Source of the DNA: Mycteria americana
Taxonomy: Eukaryota > Chordata > Aves > Ciconiiformes > Ciconiidae
DNA length: 64,000 bases
NCBI RefSeq assembly: GCF_035582795.1
Contig: NC_134379.1
Location: forward strand, 372,001-436,000
Direction: 5' to 3'
The notes below the pieces were generated by a model that was not told the origin of the DNA, ran no database searches, and saw only the letters and a program-made list of their open reading frames with translations. Within the stretch, counting starts at the first letter, position 1. Every line of letters begins with the position of its first letter. A program made the position numbers and the translations under genes. Positions 26,661 to 42,100 of the stretch are shown here, piece after piece.

Positions 26661-27036
26661 CTAGTAAGAAGATCACACATAAAAATGAATGAAGTAATAC
26701 AGGTATACAAATGGCTCGGTATTCCTAAATTGGTATTAAAAATATATAAACTTTACCTGTAACAGTTTACTTCACTCTATTGAAACACTAGCAAAAAAAA
26801 AGAAAAAAAGAAAAAAAAAGTCCTGATAAATGCAGTATAATAAAGTCTGAAAAGGAAAAACATTATGATAATGGTTTTATAAAAACCTGAGATGAATCCT
26901 TGATGGAATTAATTCATTTGGTGAACAGAATAGAATCTCACAGACTTTTAAAAAAACATGAAAAATGAGACCAACTGATAAGACTGTTAGACTGAGGCTG
27001 GTGTTGCATTTGACAATGGGGCAGATTTTAAAGCAT

Positions 27037-27154
27037 TTACTGCGCTGGCTGCAAAAACTCTGACGTGAACACAGCTTCTGCATAATCCTCACAAACATCC
27101 TGCAGCTCTGCTGCCACATCACATAGGGCTTCTTCTGTTAGTTGCTCTGCAAGA
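27037..27154 (-). CDS. KIAA0753: KIAA0753 terminal coding exon 16
   Basis: 118 nt including TAA, residues 817-855: [19 protein letters not shown], then [19 protein letters not shown]. Near-identical to the human C-terminus. Acceptor ctctccctcag. The 3' UTR continues to lower coordinates. Confidence 0.95.
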
Positions 27155-30100
27155 CTGAGGGAGAGGGAGGAAAAAAAAAAGGAAAAGGTTCAGAAAGTCA
27201 AATTCCAGTCATTTACTCCATTGATACCAATGCTCTGATTTTTAAAGGCAAATACTCATGTTTTTTCATTCTTTCTACTGCTTAGTCCAAGAAAAGATCT
27301 GATATGTGTCCTGATATGTGTTGTATAAGATACCAGAAATTCTTTCCTCAGTCAGTTCATAGCAAAGGACATACTTCAGGCTTAAAAGAGTTGAGAGATC
27401 TCAGTTGCTTCCTTTTTTCAAACTCTTAGATACTAATCCTGCTTTGCGAATAAGAGTTAACATACTATGGTGCTCATCCAAAGGCCACCGAAGTAAATGG
27501 GAAGCTTCTTATTGATTTTAGCTGCCAATGGATCAGGCCTTACTAAGGAAAAGTGAGACGAGAAATTTCAGTTTTCAGTGATCTCTGGACCACAGCAGAC
27601 ACTACAGAAGGGAAAACTATTTTACTGTAAGAACACAGTTGTTTACTGGCCTCTTGAAAACTTCTCTTCAGAGTTTTGCATATATTCTAAAATATCATAA
27701 AGTTAGTCTTTCTAATACCTTCTGATCATAGCATGTGAGTGTTTCTTTTAAACACTGTGACACTATTTTATATTAAAAGATTTATATTGCCATCTGGTGG
27801 TAAGAATAAGTCAATGAAGCATGCTGGATATCGGATTGCATTTGTAGTTTGATTTCAAGTAACAACATGTATCAGGCAAATGTCAGCACTGCAACTCAGC
27901 TGTCAGAAGGAAAGATTCACTGCCATTTAATCGGTCTGCCAATCCCAAGAAGGTGCCAGTCCTTGAACTACCCAGCCTCATACCAATCAGGAAACGGAGT
28001 ACAATTCAGAAGGCAGAATGACAGTACTGAGAACTGACAAGGCATTTCTGTGGTTTCGTTCAGTAGATTCAAATATAGTGGTCTAACCACAGTTATTAAA
28101 ACATTTGCCTACTTATCCACAGTTGGGCAAACCATCAACACACATGATTAACTTCATGCATGCAAGTTATCTCAAATATTGCAGGACTGTTCCTGGAAAC
28201 ACTGATGCAAATGCCAAATGCCAAACGTTACTCAAATGAGCTATATCACTGATTTCAATGCTACTACATTAAAAATGTGTGCAGAAGTTGAAAAACTCTT
28301 GGCAATTAAGCCTGATGTCCAATCTCCCAATACAGACAATTATGGTGATCCACTCCATCTACAACCACTGAAGTTAGATTTTGTAATTCTTTCTTAATAC
28401 TCCAGAGTTTTCTTCTTTCATTTCTCTCCTCTCACAGTCAGAAGTCTTCTGATTACCACTCTGCAGGGAATTAATGGCCCCTCTATGCCAACTGATGTTG
28501 TGCCAGTATTTCTTCAGTTCTGAAAGAACAGGACTAGCAAGGTTCAAGTTCAGCCTATATTTCCATGCTTTTTTTGGGCTGGGACTTTACAAGACCAATA
28601 TGTGATTTTTGAAATATATCATACATTTTGAGAACAATTTCTAGGCAATTGTAGGCAATCGCTCAAAAAAAGTGCAAGGAAATGATAATCAGTGATATCG
28701 CTTAGTTGCTATACCTGTTACTGAGCAATCAAAACACTTATTCGAGCTTCAGTGCAAGGTGGGTATTTCAGCTTACACTGCCCTGCTTGCTTAGCAGACA
28801 TTGAGCATGATAAACAATTTTTCTTTGCCAAGAAGTGAACAGCAGAGAGACTGTTACTTACTGCTTCTTCACCTCTTCTATTTGCACTAAGGGATGGTAA
28901 GCCACCTATGTCACACTTCCCACAGTGAACTCCACAAAGCATGAAGACTTGTGGAAGAGGAAGCACTGAAGTCTGCACTAAGGCCAGTGGTCTCTTTTTA
29001 AAGAATATCTACTGTGTTCTTTGAAACATCAACTTCATAATCCCTCACCACAAAGATTAAAATTTGCACAGTTATTTACAGTGCTTTATTTCTTTTTCAC
29101 TCAGCAGAAAAAGTTAATTTTGTTTTCCTTCAATTTACCTGTTGATGATAGTCTTCTGAAAATAATTTAAGTTACCCTATATTTCACACAGTTGTTTTTG
29201 TGGTAACACCACAGAAAGCTGTGAAAAAACAATCACTATTCCAGGACATTCTGCTCCCATATCCTTTTGTTTTATCCAACTACCTTAAAAATCCATGAAC
29301 ACCAAGTACCAGTAGAGAAACAGTCCAATAGCCGACTGCTTCTGGCTTTCAATTTGGAATTTAAATGGTCCCCTCCCCACTCCTTTCCTGAATAAGGACA
29401 GAAAAACCTGTTCATCAGCTTATACATTCACTTCAAAACCACAAAGATAGTTCATATACCTCTCAGCAATCTGCCATGGATTGAAACTGCCTACTGCCTC
29501 ATGGGAAATAAGCTTTAAGTGATGCTTGTATCTGCTGTTATAATCCAAGATGCTCTGGAGCATATGCTTTGGCACAGAGAGAGAGACATGGCACTCTTTC
29601 TGTAGAGAATTCCAAGTCAAGGGCTGCAGAACGTCATTTCCAGTCTGCAATTTCTCCTCTGCTTCTTTGTTTTCATCAATATCACTGGAAATATAAAATA
29701 GTCATTAAGCCAGAACTAGATTTTAAAATATCTTTTTGAAGGATCAGCAAATCTCTTCAAACGGTAACCATAATTTTCTGTAATGAAAACATTATAATGA
29801 AGACACACAGCTCATATGCACCACAGCTTAGTGTAGGGCTGAATATTCTACTTACTTGCCATCAGAAAGTTTTTCAAATAAAATGTCCATTTCTGGCTCT
29901 GTGCGTCCGATTAATGTGGTTATCTGAATTGGATGCGGAGATGTAGGTCTTTTAGCTATTGATGCAATTTGTTGTTCTAGAATGAAGAAAATAACATTGA
30001 AAAATTGTTTCTTTGGAAGAGAAAAACTACATTTACTGCAGGTAAGTTCTCACAAAGACTTTTGCTTCTTTTAAGGGGAAGTCCTTCAGATACATGAAGT

Positions 30101-33100
30101 ATTGAAGGTGACAAGCCCCTAAAATGTAAATTCAAGATAGAATTTCCAAGAGCTCAGTGTATTAAAGCTGAGCATTTTAGAAATCCTACCTTTAGTATAA
30201 ATAGTTTGTTGTGTCAGTGGATACTTCTAGAGGAGACATAGAAAATACCACTCTCAAACTAGTGTAGTCTATTAAGCCTAGCAGTAAATCCAAGACATGC
30301 AAAAAAAAAAAAAAAATCCAACAAGATTTGGGCTAAGTCTTCACCAGTCTTATTGTGAGATTTTCCAACTGGTGTAAAACAACACAGTTCCATTAAAGTC
30401 AGTATGTGATCAGATACTCAGCTTGGAAAATCAGTGTAGCTTCACTGTTGTACTCAATCAAACAGTAGGATAAAGAACAGAGCAGGGGGATGGGAAAAAC
30501 AGTAAGCAAAAGTCATCCTTATTAGTATGCCACTGTAGCAAACAATATTAAAGTGTGTACATTTATGTATGGGCAACATCAAACTATTGTTTGGAATGGT
30601 ACCGTTCATTAGTGAACAGTTTCCTACTAATATTACTTAGCTCCCTCTCAATTAAAAATTTAATCTGATGTGAAAAGTTAGTTATATCTTTCATCTGAAG
30701 GACTTTATATTCTTTCATTTATTTTCCATCTGATAAGACCAACCAGGAAAAGTGTGATTAATGTGAACTGGAAGCATCCAAATTGTGTTTTTTTCAAGGA
30801 TTAAATACTTTTTGCTGAAGCACATTGGATAATTAATTCTGTACAGAAAAATCCAGACTTTCTGAGGCTATAAAAATTAAACTTGCATATATGCTGCAAG
30901 ATCTAAAAACAGTATCACCATCAATTGAAAGGAACAAGGAAAGAGAAAAATCTTCTAAGCTTAAGTAATTTTACATTATCTTCTGTGTACTGCCAGAAGA
31001 ACCTTAAACTGTCATGGATTCACTGCTACACTAATATTTACCTGACATTTACTCTTGAACTCTAAGCCATTTAAACTGATGGTTTATTGAAACAAAGGAA
31101 AGAAAATGGTGGAAGCAAACTAGAAGATAAATATCTGCTTGCTCCTGCTTAAGCAAATCAACAGCAGGAACAAACTGAGACTGTTTCACTATACCTTACC
31201 TCAGCCTGTGAACTCTTAAGAATAGTTTTGAATTCATCAGCATGAAAATGATTCCTGCTAAGTAATTAATGGTGTTTCAAAGGAATCAAGTCAAATGAGA
31301 ACATACTAAGACTCTTTTCAAGATTAAGATTTACAGATTTGCCAGTCCTTTTCTCAAAACTGAAGACAGGCAAGTCATGAAGAGCTTAACAAGAAAACGA
31401 GTGAAGTGGCTTTAGGATACCTCAGACTTAGAAAGTAAACTGTCTTCTGGAGTAAATTCAAGTAGCTTACAGATGAATTGGAGTGTAGGTACTTATGGAA
31501 CATCATCTTCACTGCACAAAAATCATTACTCACATTTTGCTAGAAAAGAATGTATCTAAGCTAAGGAATGACAAATGCCTAGAAAAGGGACAACAGTCAA
31601 ACTTAACACTTCATGGTTGGAAGTATGTGTTACAGATTCCTATCCTTCAGCTAAGTTGCACTATCAGTGCTTTCCATCCAAATGCAGCCCCAATAAAGGC
31701 AAGTAGAAAATGACAGCCTGTTCTCCGTCCTCTTTAAAATAGTGATTTTAGAACTATTTTAGAAACAGTACTCTGAAAGGAGCACCTATAGTAAAGGATG
31801 TGTCTGGATGGTGCTATTTGATCACACGTAATCCAATGATTTTGATTTCAAAACATCTGAATTTAAAGATACAGATTACAGGGAAAAGCAAGTTGCATTA
31901 AAAAGACACTTACTCATTTTGTCTTCCTGGGCCCAGAACTCTGAATCACTGTACACAACCTGGGTGAATCTCCTGCGTACAGCCTCCTGGTATCTCTGTT
32001 TTTGAACATACAAAATTAATGAATCAACACATATTTAGCAGTTCAGCTGTTCTAGTTATCACCCAATAGGAAAGCAGGTCATGAACCTCCTTGGTCAAAG
32101 TCGGCTTATTTTGCCTAGTTAACGTAACACAGAAAAGGGGCAGGGGGGTAAAATCACAGATAATAATCTCGTTCAAAATCCCGTACTTGAAGACTCAGCT
32201 AGTTGCCAGTACCACAGCAACTCCTCCCATTTCAGATGAACAGCAGTTAGCCAAACAACTGGAGGGCCCTCACACTGTTCCTGCCTTACCAACAGTGAAT
32301 TCAAATGTATGCTTAAATGCCTCATATGGATAAGGACACTGCACAATGTAAGCTTCATGCTTCCAACTTATGAATAGATCTCTAGAAATAAATGGCACTA
32401 AACTCAGTGTGGCACTAAACTAATGGCACTAAACTAAGTTCTAGGTTAGGATAAATTTCACTGAACAGGACGGTTGAAATGAGACTTGAACCAAAAACTA
32501 TGGAAAAGCTGATCAAAGAAAAATTTTTAAGCAAGGAATATATGAGAAAGTACAAGTCAAGTAAATTATAACCTCATGAATATTTACATAGAAAGATGGA
32601 TAAATAAGGGCACAGATAACCATGTATTTGTCTGACTTCCCCATGTTGCCCTGTAAAATACTTTGGATTGCCAGAGCATATTTCCTTGAGATGCTCATGC
32701 TACTAGAATACTAGGATCCTATATAACAAAAAAAAAAAAAAAAAAAAATTTAAAAATTAAATTCATAAATATTCAAATACTTTCCAATCTGTGCAACAAC
32801 CAACATAATCACTATACTGATTCTCCCATTCACCTATGATGATCTAAGCCACAAAGTCTTAAGGTGGGAAGCAAACTCAGGGCTACCAACTCTAAAGCTA
32901 GCAACAAAACCACTAGGGCAAACATTCTTCTATTCTTACACCACTTTTTGCTGGAAGTGCAAACTCCTTCCAAGTCTTTCATTTCATACACTGATCCAGT
33001 CAGACCTTGCTTCATTTAAGAACGTAGATACTTACAGATATTACAATTTATGGACAGTAAACAAGAAATTGGCACTAATGAGACCAACCAAGAGAGAAAA

Positions 33101-36100
33101 TCTTACTTCAATTTCTTCCATTCTTTGCAACATTGACTCCAGACTATGAGTGTCAGCCATAGGCAGAGCCTCGGTCTGGACTCTCTCATGCTGTTCCATA
33201 CTCCACAGTTCCTGAGCAGTATCTTCCAAAAGATCATCCAATACCTTTTCACTGAGAATGTCTGCATTTTCTGCAACCTGCTATTTAAAAACAAACAAAC
33301 AAACAAAAAACCACACACAGAGCCAATGCTAGAAAGAAAGAAAAAAGAAAACCCAAAAACAACTGGGGGGAAAGAATGCTTACAAATCAAACATTTCTTA
33401 CAGCAGCTCATGGAAATAATTCAGTTGTCATTTTAACTTTTCCCTTCAATGAAAATCCAAATAAATTCCTGTTTTCCTTCCACCCACACAGTAAGCCAAA
33501 TCAATAAAAACAGGTAGGAACAGAGTGTTCCTACCAATAAAAACAATGAATACGGAAAAAGCTTACTACACAACTATGTTCCCAAATTGAAGATGAAACT
33601 GCCACAGGTTCAGAGATCACCCAGGAATTCAAGAAAGTGAAGGCCCTCATCTTACAAAACACTCCACACACATTTAACTTATCATACAGGAACAGTCTCA
33701 CAGCAGCTTCAGGTGGTAATGAGTAAATATATAGGATCCAGGCACAGCCATAGGTTTTTTTACCAATTTTACCAATTAGCCATGGTACGATATCACTATT
33801 CAATTATCTGTATTATTTTATATGAAAACATTTTTCCCCCAAGCAACTTTATGCATTCAAGGTCACATCAAGCAAAAAATATACAAAAGAGATAATGTTA
33901 GAAAGAGCTTTCTGATTGTTTCATATTGTACATGGTTACAAAACAATACTTTAGAAGGCACACATGCCCATACAATGACACTGTTTTAAAGATGTGGCTT
34001 ATGTAAGTTGAAATTGCTAAGTTCGGGAAATCAGTACTACTTTTCCAGATGCATTCTGCTATATGGCAAAGATAAAAATTCATCTTAAATGTCAAACAAC
34101 TTTACTCCATAACATACAGATAGAATATACCTTCTCAGCTGCATGAGGTAAAAGGTAGTTTATAAATGAAGAATCCTTCAAATGACAGTTTGTTTCCAAG
34201 GAGAGATTGATCTTCTAAATAAAATGTAAATCCTCTCATGATAATCAAGCTTTCTGTAGTATTAGTCATTAATATTACTACTCCAAATTTATTTAGTCAT
34301 TAAATATGGTATTATAAGAATTATTAAAATAACGTGGCGCTCCAGTCATGTTCAGCATGGAACTGTTATGACCATTCAAGAACAACTTAAAAATGCATCT
34401 ACCTGACAAGAAGCTAACAAAAACATTTAATGCAGCTTTGCCAAACTTCATTACAGTAATTCAAGACCCACATACTGAAATGGAAATACACTCTCCAAAT
34501 GTCCAAAATTGTGTTGACTACATAAATATGACTTGCATTAAGTTGAAAAGAAACTGTGTGTTGCCCCTTTGTGAATGTTTTACAGCTCTAAAGGCATCCT
34601 TCAAACAGTGGCATGAGCTTGACTGTACTACCTGTGTCCTATCTAATAGAGGTTCTAAGCGCTCTCGTACTGCCTTCTCAACTTTGTCTGCATACTGGGT
34701 TGGAGCAGCACTTTGTGACCTACACAAAAAAGAACAAATGACAATGCCATTCTGAAACTTGGTATGACAACAATAATTTAAAAAACCCAAACACATAAAT
34801 GTACTTTTTGGGGGACTGGTGGGAGTGGGGAGAAGATCATATCAGATCTGACACCATTTATTAGCTCTTCAGAGTAAGCCATTACCTTAACTTTTGTATT
34901 TTTTTTGTTTCTCCCCTGCAAAGGTCAGTTAGAGCCTTCACTCTTCTTGAACTTTCTGCTTCAAGCCATGCTAGTCTTCAAAAATAAAACAGTGACATAG
35001 AGGGTTACAAAACACACATTCTAACAACTGAAGAATGAAATCATGTGATTCTGAGTATTAGTTTAGAAAACTTGCAAAAAACTTTAGAGAGAAAAGTAAT
35101 ACTGACTTTAAGACCATATAAGCCAGGAAACTCTGTTGAGAACCAGGGATCTTCAATTATGTTTCTGCTACTGGCAAACAGGCAACTTCATGGCTATCCA
35201 CAAATACTGCCCAGAGAGACAAGCTCCTTATATACCATGCACACTGTCTACTACAGATCCAGCAGCTGGATCTCAGCACTTGGATCTCCTGCTTCAACTG
35301 CCACAAACAGCAGTTCCAAAGCAAACTAAATTTGGGGAGCCCTATTTTTATAGGGCTCCCCAAATTTAAACTATATTCAGGTCTACAGGATGCTGAATAT
35401 AGTTTAAAATAAACAAATCTGCACTCTATTACTGGCTAGGACAAAGATACATATTTTGTCCTTCTGGAACAGGGAGATAATATTTACCTTCTTACTGCAG
35501 TGCTGTGAATATCCATTCTGCATACTGTGTATTTTGTCAACGCCCTGCCTAGCACAGTTTGGCCTGTGACTCCCAGACAATACTTGGACCTAATCCAGGA
35601 AAAAGCATAAAGCAATGGCTCTTCCTGGGCTGTTTGAATGAGGTCACTTTGTGCCGAGCGGGAAAAGAATACAACCATCTGGTAGCAAGCTATGCTGTGC
35701 CACTTGCCTTCATGGTCTGACAGCCAAGCCAAATCCATCCTATTTACTAGTACAGATACAGCAGCATTTCCACAGGAAAGCAGGGTAAAGACGGGTTCCA
35801 CTAGACTGTGAACATACCGCTTAGGTGAAACAGGCGGAGATGTAGGGTTTGGGGGCACGCAGGGCATTCTGCTCTCCTTAACAAGTCGTTTGTTTTCTTT
35901 TAGCTGGAAAGCTATAGTTGTCTCTTGAAATCGGGCATGCTTTCGTTGAGGCTGTACCTGTCTTGATTTTAGAGATTTCAGCATTCCCTTAAAATTAACA
36001 CAATCACATTAAAAACATATGTTCCTGTTGTTGAATTTTTAAAGTATTTTGCATTCTGCTCCAGATTTTGTCTTGAAGTCATGCCTGCTGGCTTTGTTGC

Positions 36101-39100
36101 ACAGTTGACATATGTGGAGGTTTTACAACTGATTTAAAGGGAAGTACAACTGTGCCTGAACAGAACATATGCTTAATGCTGCAACTATTATTTTTGCAAA
36201 CAGTTCCACTTTTTCCAATGTTGCTCTTCATGGTGGAAAACTTCTTCAGAAATTTTCAGAATTAGACTCTATGTTAACTCTTAATAAATCCAAATAAAAG
36301 GTTTCCAAGGTAACATTTTATTCAGCCATGAAACTGTCATATTGCCATATTTGTATTTGCTAAAAGGACACTTAGACTAGTCCCATCAGTATGAATTATT
36401 GAAATGCTTAACCTTCCTGCTCACAGCCCTCACTGATAGATAGATATGGGAAGCAGTAAAATTTACATAGGCATACATCTATGTTACTGAATCAGATCTC
36501 ATTCTTCAAGCTGAAGGTGATACTCTGAGGAAGGGGGAAAAAAAAACATTTAATAAAAAAACCCAGCTATCTGCAAAATTTAGCACTTTGAAATATTCTT
36601 TAAGGAACGTATTTGTTTGCATTACAGAAGCCTCTTGCTGGTTGCAAGAAGGACTTACCAGAAACCAGAATTTGTATTGTGAAGTTTTATAATTTCTGTA
36701 ATCAGTGAAGTAAATCTGCCTAACTTCTATCCTCCTACTAACATTAGCATTAGCACAACGTTACTGCTGAGTGCATCTTTCATGACAGAGGATGACCCAT
36801 AAGAGGAAAATATTTCCGCTTTAATTTCAAATTGAAAAATAACCATGCTAATTTCAAACATGAAACTAGTTTCGGTGAAAGTTTTCTTTGCTAATTCTGT
36901 TATTCATTGTTTCTAGTTGTACAGTGCATTTCCAAGGAACAATAACACTACTTTCAAAGAACATTTGATAAAAAAGACGTAACCACTAGAAATAATGTAG
37001 GCAGATGACATAGTTTATCCCCCTACGCCTCCTAGCTCAGAATAAAAAAATTGTGAGGAAGTATAAAGCTTGACAGTGTCTTACATTATATAACAAATCC
37101 CAGAGGACAAGTAGAAGAAAGCATAAATTCTTTTATCACTTCCATACCTGTGATTTTGCAGGTAATAACACACTTTTCTTCTTCAAAGGGCCACTGTCAA
37201 GGATGGGATCTTTTTTTACATCTCTAGCTCTCATCAATGGGTCTGTGCTTCCTTGCAAAGTGGCATTTCTCTCTGGAGTAGGTGGGTCATTTTCTTCTCG
37301 GAATTTATTGTGCCATGTATGAGCACAACTGTTTGCCTTCTGAACTGCTGAAATATTTGCAACATGTCATTGTTTATCTGTATCAAAAATAATAAACAAA
37401 CTTTCAACTGTAAGTTGAAAGGGGCAAGAATCACTTTTATTTCTACATCTGATACTTCTGTTATGCTAGGTATACCTAATAATGAACTTTTAAGCTCTAC
37501 CATAATTTAAAAAAATCAAATAAAAAAAGAAAAAAACCCACCCTTGTATTTCCTGACAAGTATTAAATAAATTGTCTTTCTTACACTGTTTCAATGAACA
37601 GGAGATTGTGGGGTTTATGTGCATTTTTATATGTATATAGATATTTGAAAATACACATATATATATGAAAGTCATGGGAAAGCCTTTTGGTCGTAATTGC
37701 CATATGAGGTCTAGGCAGTGGTAACAAAACATTCTTTTTTAGGCAGCAAGACACGTGGAAACCATTAGATGCTTGTCTATACTGTGTCTCTGGACTGCCA
37801 AAGATGAATTAATCTCATAGAATTCTTCTTGTCCTTACCTAAGGGTAGAAAGGAATACTTAATATTCTAGTAAAAACCACTTAATATTCTAGTAAAAACC
37901 AGTATGAGGTATGAGAAAGACACCTCAAAGAAGAAAAACAATTAATATAGGTTATATAATAATGTAATAAATTATAATGGCTTTCATGAGGTGTCAAAAT
38001 ACTTCAGGTAGTAAATTTATCTCACAACACCTTGAGAAAGAATAAAGCCCATTTCCTTTCATATAAGAAGTAAAAGAACAATAAAGTAAACCAATTCCCA
38101 AAGGTTGCATGGCGAACTAGTAGTGAAGAAAACAAAGTCTTCAGCTTAACTATCAGTTAACATGTCTCTAGGTACTGAAACTGTGACTACTGTGCAGAAG
38201 ACATTAACATTAATGAACTGGCAAGAATAAAACACAGCCACCTCTCTCAAAAGTAGAGTAACTGCACAAACCAAGGAAATTCTGAGCCAAGGCTTCAGTA
38301 TATCTTTTCACTGTAAACAGTTAAACAACGATAGCTTTGTTGGAGATTTGCTAACAGTCAGTGACTTTGCATTCCAAAAACATATTTATACAGTATCTTC
38401 TAGGTAGATATTTGGAAATATTCTGTATGCACCATTAATGTCAACTTGCAAATAGCCATTTAGGTGTACACTGCAGAAAAACAATCCAAGTGTAGCCCAT
38501 GGTAAAAGAAATGGACAAAAATAGGAAGAACATGATGACACTAATAATATAGTTATAAAGAGGCATATAAACCTGCAGGTCTATCATCTCAGGGGAACAG
38601 CTAAAAAAAATGCATAACGTGGCTATGTGAATCTGATAACTATGTATGGGTGGTTATACACTTCTGACCAACAATACATAACATACTACAAAATTGAATT
38701 GCAGATGGTAAGTTAACTGATAAAAATGTATTTAATAATTCAAAATACAAACCAGTCAAGAGACTCCTGGCAGCTGGAGGTTTTCTAGGTTCTTGCCCAT
38801 ACTGTCCCTTTAAGATGAGAGGTTTATTTTCTCCTTTTGGAGATGTAAGCTGCTTTCTGGCTGGAAATGTCTCAGTGTTCCTTGGAGATTTGCCCTGAGA
38901 TGCTGAAATACATTTCTTCACTTTTTTGGGCGTTTGTTTCTTTTCCAGCAGTGAATTCAGATCCTGCACCAAATATTTAGAATGTTAATTACTCTCTCAA
39001 TAAACCTGATGTAATAATGAGAAGGAAATTCAAGACATTCTAAGCAGTTGGAACTTTTTTGGTGTGGTTTTGGTTTTTGTGGTAGTGATTATTCCTGATA

Positions 39101-42100
39101 GCTTGTTCATGCAGAAGCTTCTTCATTTTATTAACTTTAATAATAATATTTAAGGAGGTGAACACCCTCCTTGCCCACCTCGCCTTCCCAGGTGCCTCTG
39201 TACAACAGGTATGACGCCCTGGAGGTGGAAGGCCAGTCAATGGAGGAGGGGGATGACAGTCCATCTACACCAGAGGTGTCACCCAGGGCAGAAGAACATA
39301 CCTCTCGTATTAACACCACCTCCACAAGGAAGAGAAGACAGGTTATAGTTGTGGGCGACTCCCTTCTGAGGGGAACCAAGGGTCCGATATGCCGGACGGA
39401 CCCTCCTCTTAGGGAAGTCTGCTGCCTCCGGGGGCCCGGGTGAAGGAGATCACGAGGACACTCCCTAGCCTGGTACGGCCCTTGGACTATTAGCCCCTAC
39501 TGCTCTTCCATGTGGGGGGCGATGAAGCTGCAACACAAAGTCCTAGGGCAATCGAAAGAGACTTCAGGGCCTTGGGACGGCTGGTAAGGGACTCTGGAGC
39601 ACAGGTTATTTTCTCCTCTCTCCTTCCAGTTGTGGGCAGTGACACTAGAAGGAACAGGGATACCCAATCTATTAACTCATGGCTCCGTGGCTGGTGTCAT
39701 CACCACAATTTTGGGTTTTTTGATAATGGTAAGGCCTACACAGCACCAGGTTTCCTGGCATTTGATGGGATTCATCTTTCTCAAAGGGGAAAGACAATCT
39801 TTGCTCAGGAGCTTGCAGGGCTCATCGACAGAGCTTTAAACTAGACTCGAAGAGGGAGGGGAATAACATCAGGCTTGCCCGAAGGAAGCTGAGGGACGAC
39901 GTGCCACGGTTAGAGGGAGCAGGTGCCAGCGAGGGCACTCAGCCTGTGTCTCTGAGATGTGCGGGGTACGCTGGGGCACAGCTGAAGTTGAACAGAGTTG
40001 AGCTAGGGGATACTGAGGCAATAGGAGCCAAGAGGGAAATGCCAGTGAAACGCCTCAAAGAACACAAGGGGTGTTCTTCTATGAAGGAGACACGGACGAC
40101 AGCCCAGCTGAAGTGCCTCTACACCATTGCACGCGGCATGGGCAACAAGCAGGAGGAGCTGGAAGCCATTGTACATCAGGAAAACTATGATATGGTTGCC
40201 ATCATGGAAACATGGTGGGATGACTCGCACAACTGGAGTGCAGCGATGGATGGCTATAAACTCTTCAGGAGGGATACGCAAGGCACGAGAGGCGGTGGGG
40301 TAGCCCTGTATGTTAGGGAGTGTTTGGATAGTTTAGAGCTTGATGATGGTGACAATAGGGTGGAGTGTCTATGGGTAAGAATCAGGGGGAAGGCCAACAG
40401 GGCAGATATTGTGGTGGAGTCTGTTACAGACCACCCAACCAGGATGAGAAGGCAGACGAACTATTCTATAAGCAGCTGGGAGAAGCATCACGATCACTAG
40501 CCCTTGTTCTTGTGGGGGACTTCAACCTACCAGATGTCTCCTGGAAATACAATACAGCAGAGAGAAAACAGTCTAGGAGGTTCCTAGAGCATGTGGCAGA
40601 TAACTTCCTAAATCAGCTGGTGAGGGAGCCAACTAGGGAAGGTGCCCCGCTAGACCTCTTGTTCACGAACAGAGAAGGACTTGTGAGCCATGTGATGATG
40701 GTTGGAGGCCGTCTTGGGCAGAGTGATCACAAAATGATAGAGTTTTTGATACATGGAGAAGTGAGGAGGGGGGTCAGCAGAACTGCTACCTTAGACTTCC
40801 GGAGGGCAGACTTTGGCCTATTTAGGAGACTGATCAACAGAGTCACCTGGGAGGCAGCCCTAAAGGGCAAAGGAGTCCAGGAAGGCTGGACATTCTTTAA
40901 GGAGGAAGTCCTAAAGGCACAAGAGCAGGCTGTCCCCAGGTGCCGAAAGACAAGCCGGCAGGGAAAAAGACTGGCCTGGCTGAATAGAGAGCTCTGGCTA
41001 GAACTCAGGAAAAAGAGGAGAGTCTATGACCTCTGGAAGAAGGGGCAGGCAACTCAGGAGGACTACAAAGGTGTAGCAAGACTGTGCAGGGAGAAAATTA
41101 GAAGGGCCAAAGCTGAGCTAGAGCTCAATCTGGCTGCTGCCATAAGAGACAACAAAAAATACTTCTTCAAATACATTAGCAGCAAAAGGAGAGCTAAGGA
41201 GAATGTCCAGCCTCTATTCGATATGGGAGGGAACATAGTGACAAAGGATGAGGAAAAGGCTGAGGTACTTAACACCTTCTTCACCTCAGTCTTTAATAGT
41301 AAGACCAATTGTTCTCCTGTTACCCAGCCCCCTGAGTCGGAAGATAGGGACAGGGACCAGAACGGAGCCCCCATAATCCAGGGGGAAATGGTTAGTGACC
41401 TGCTGCACCACTTAGACACTCACAAGTCTATGGGGCCTGATGAGATCCACCCGAGAGTACTGAAGGAACTGGCAGATGCGCTCACCAAGCCGCTTTCCAT
41501 CATTTACCAGCAGTCCTGGCTAACTGGGGAGGTCCCTGCTGACTGGAGATTAGCAAATGTGACACCCATCTACAAGAAGGGCCGGAAGGAGGACCCAGGG
41601 AACTACAGGCCTGTCAGCCTGACCTCGGTACCGGGGAAGCTGATGGAGCAGATCATCTTGAGTGCCATCACACAGCTCACAGAGGATAACCAAGGGATCA
41701 AGCCCAGCCAGCATGGGTTCAGGAAAGGCAGGTCCTGCTTGACCAACCTGATCTCCTTCTATGACAAGGTGACCCACCTAGTGGATGAGGAAAAGGCTGT
41801 GGATGTTGTCTATCTAGACTTCAGTAAAGCCTTCGACACTGTTTCCCACAGCATTCTCCTGGAGAAAATGGCTGCTCATGGCTTGGACGGGTGTACTCGT
41901 CGCTGGGTAAAGAACTGGCTGGATGGCCGGGCCCAAACAGTGGTGGTGAATGGGGTTAACTCCACTTGGCGGATGGTCACCAGTGGTGTTCCCCAGGGCT
42001 CTGTGTTGGGGCCAGTTCTGTTTACTATCTTTATCAATGATCTGGACAAGGGGATCGAGTGCACCCTCAGTCAGTTTGCAGATGACACCAAGTTGTGTGG

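Noticed and set aside
33103-33411. Minus-strand frame extending beyond KIAA0753 exon 12 in another register
   Set aside because: A shadow frame of exon 12 and its flanking intron. The conserved [12 protein letters not shown] reading lies in the other frame and joins its neighbours in phase.
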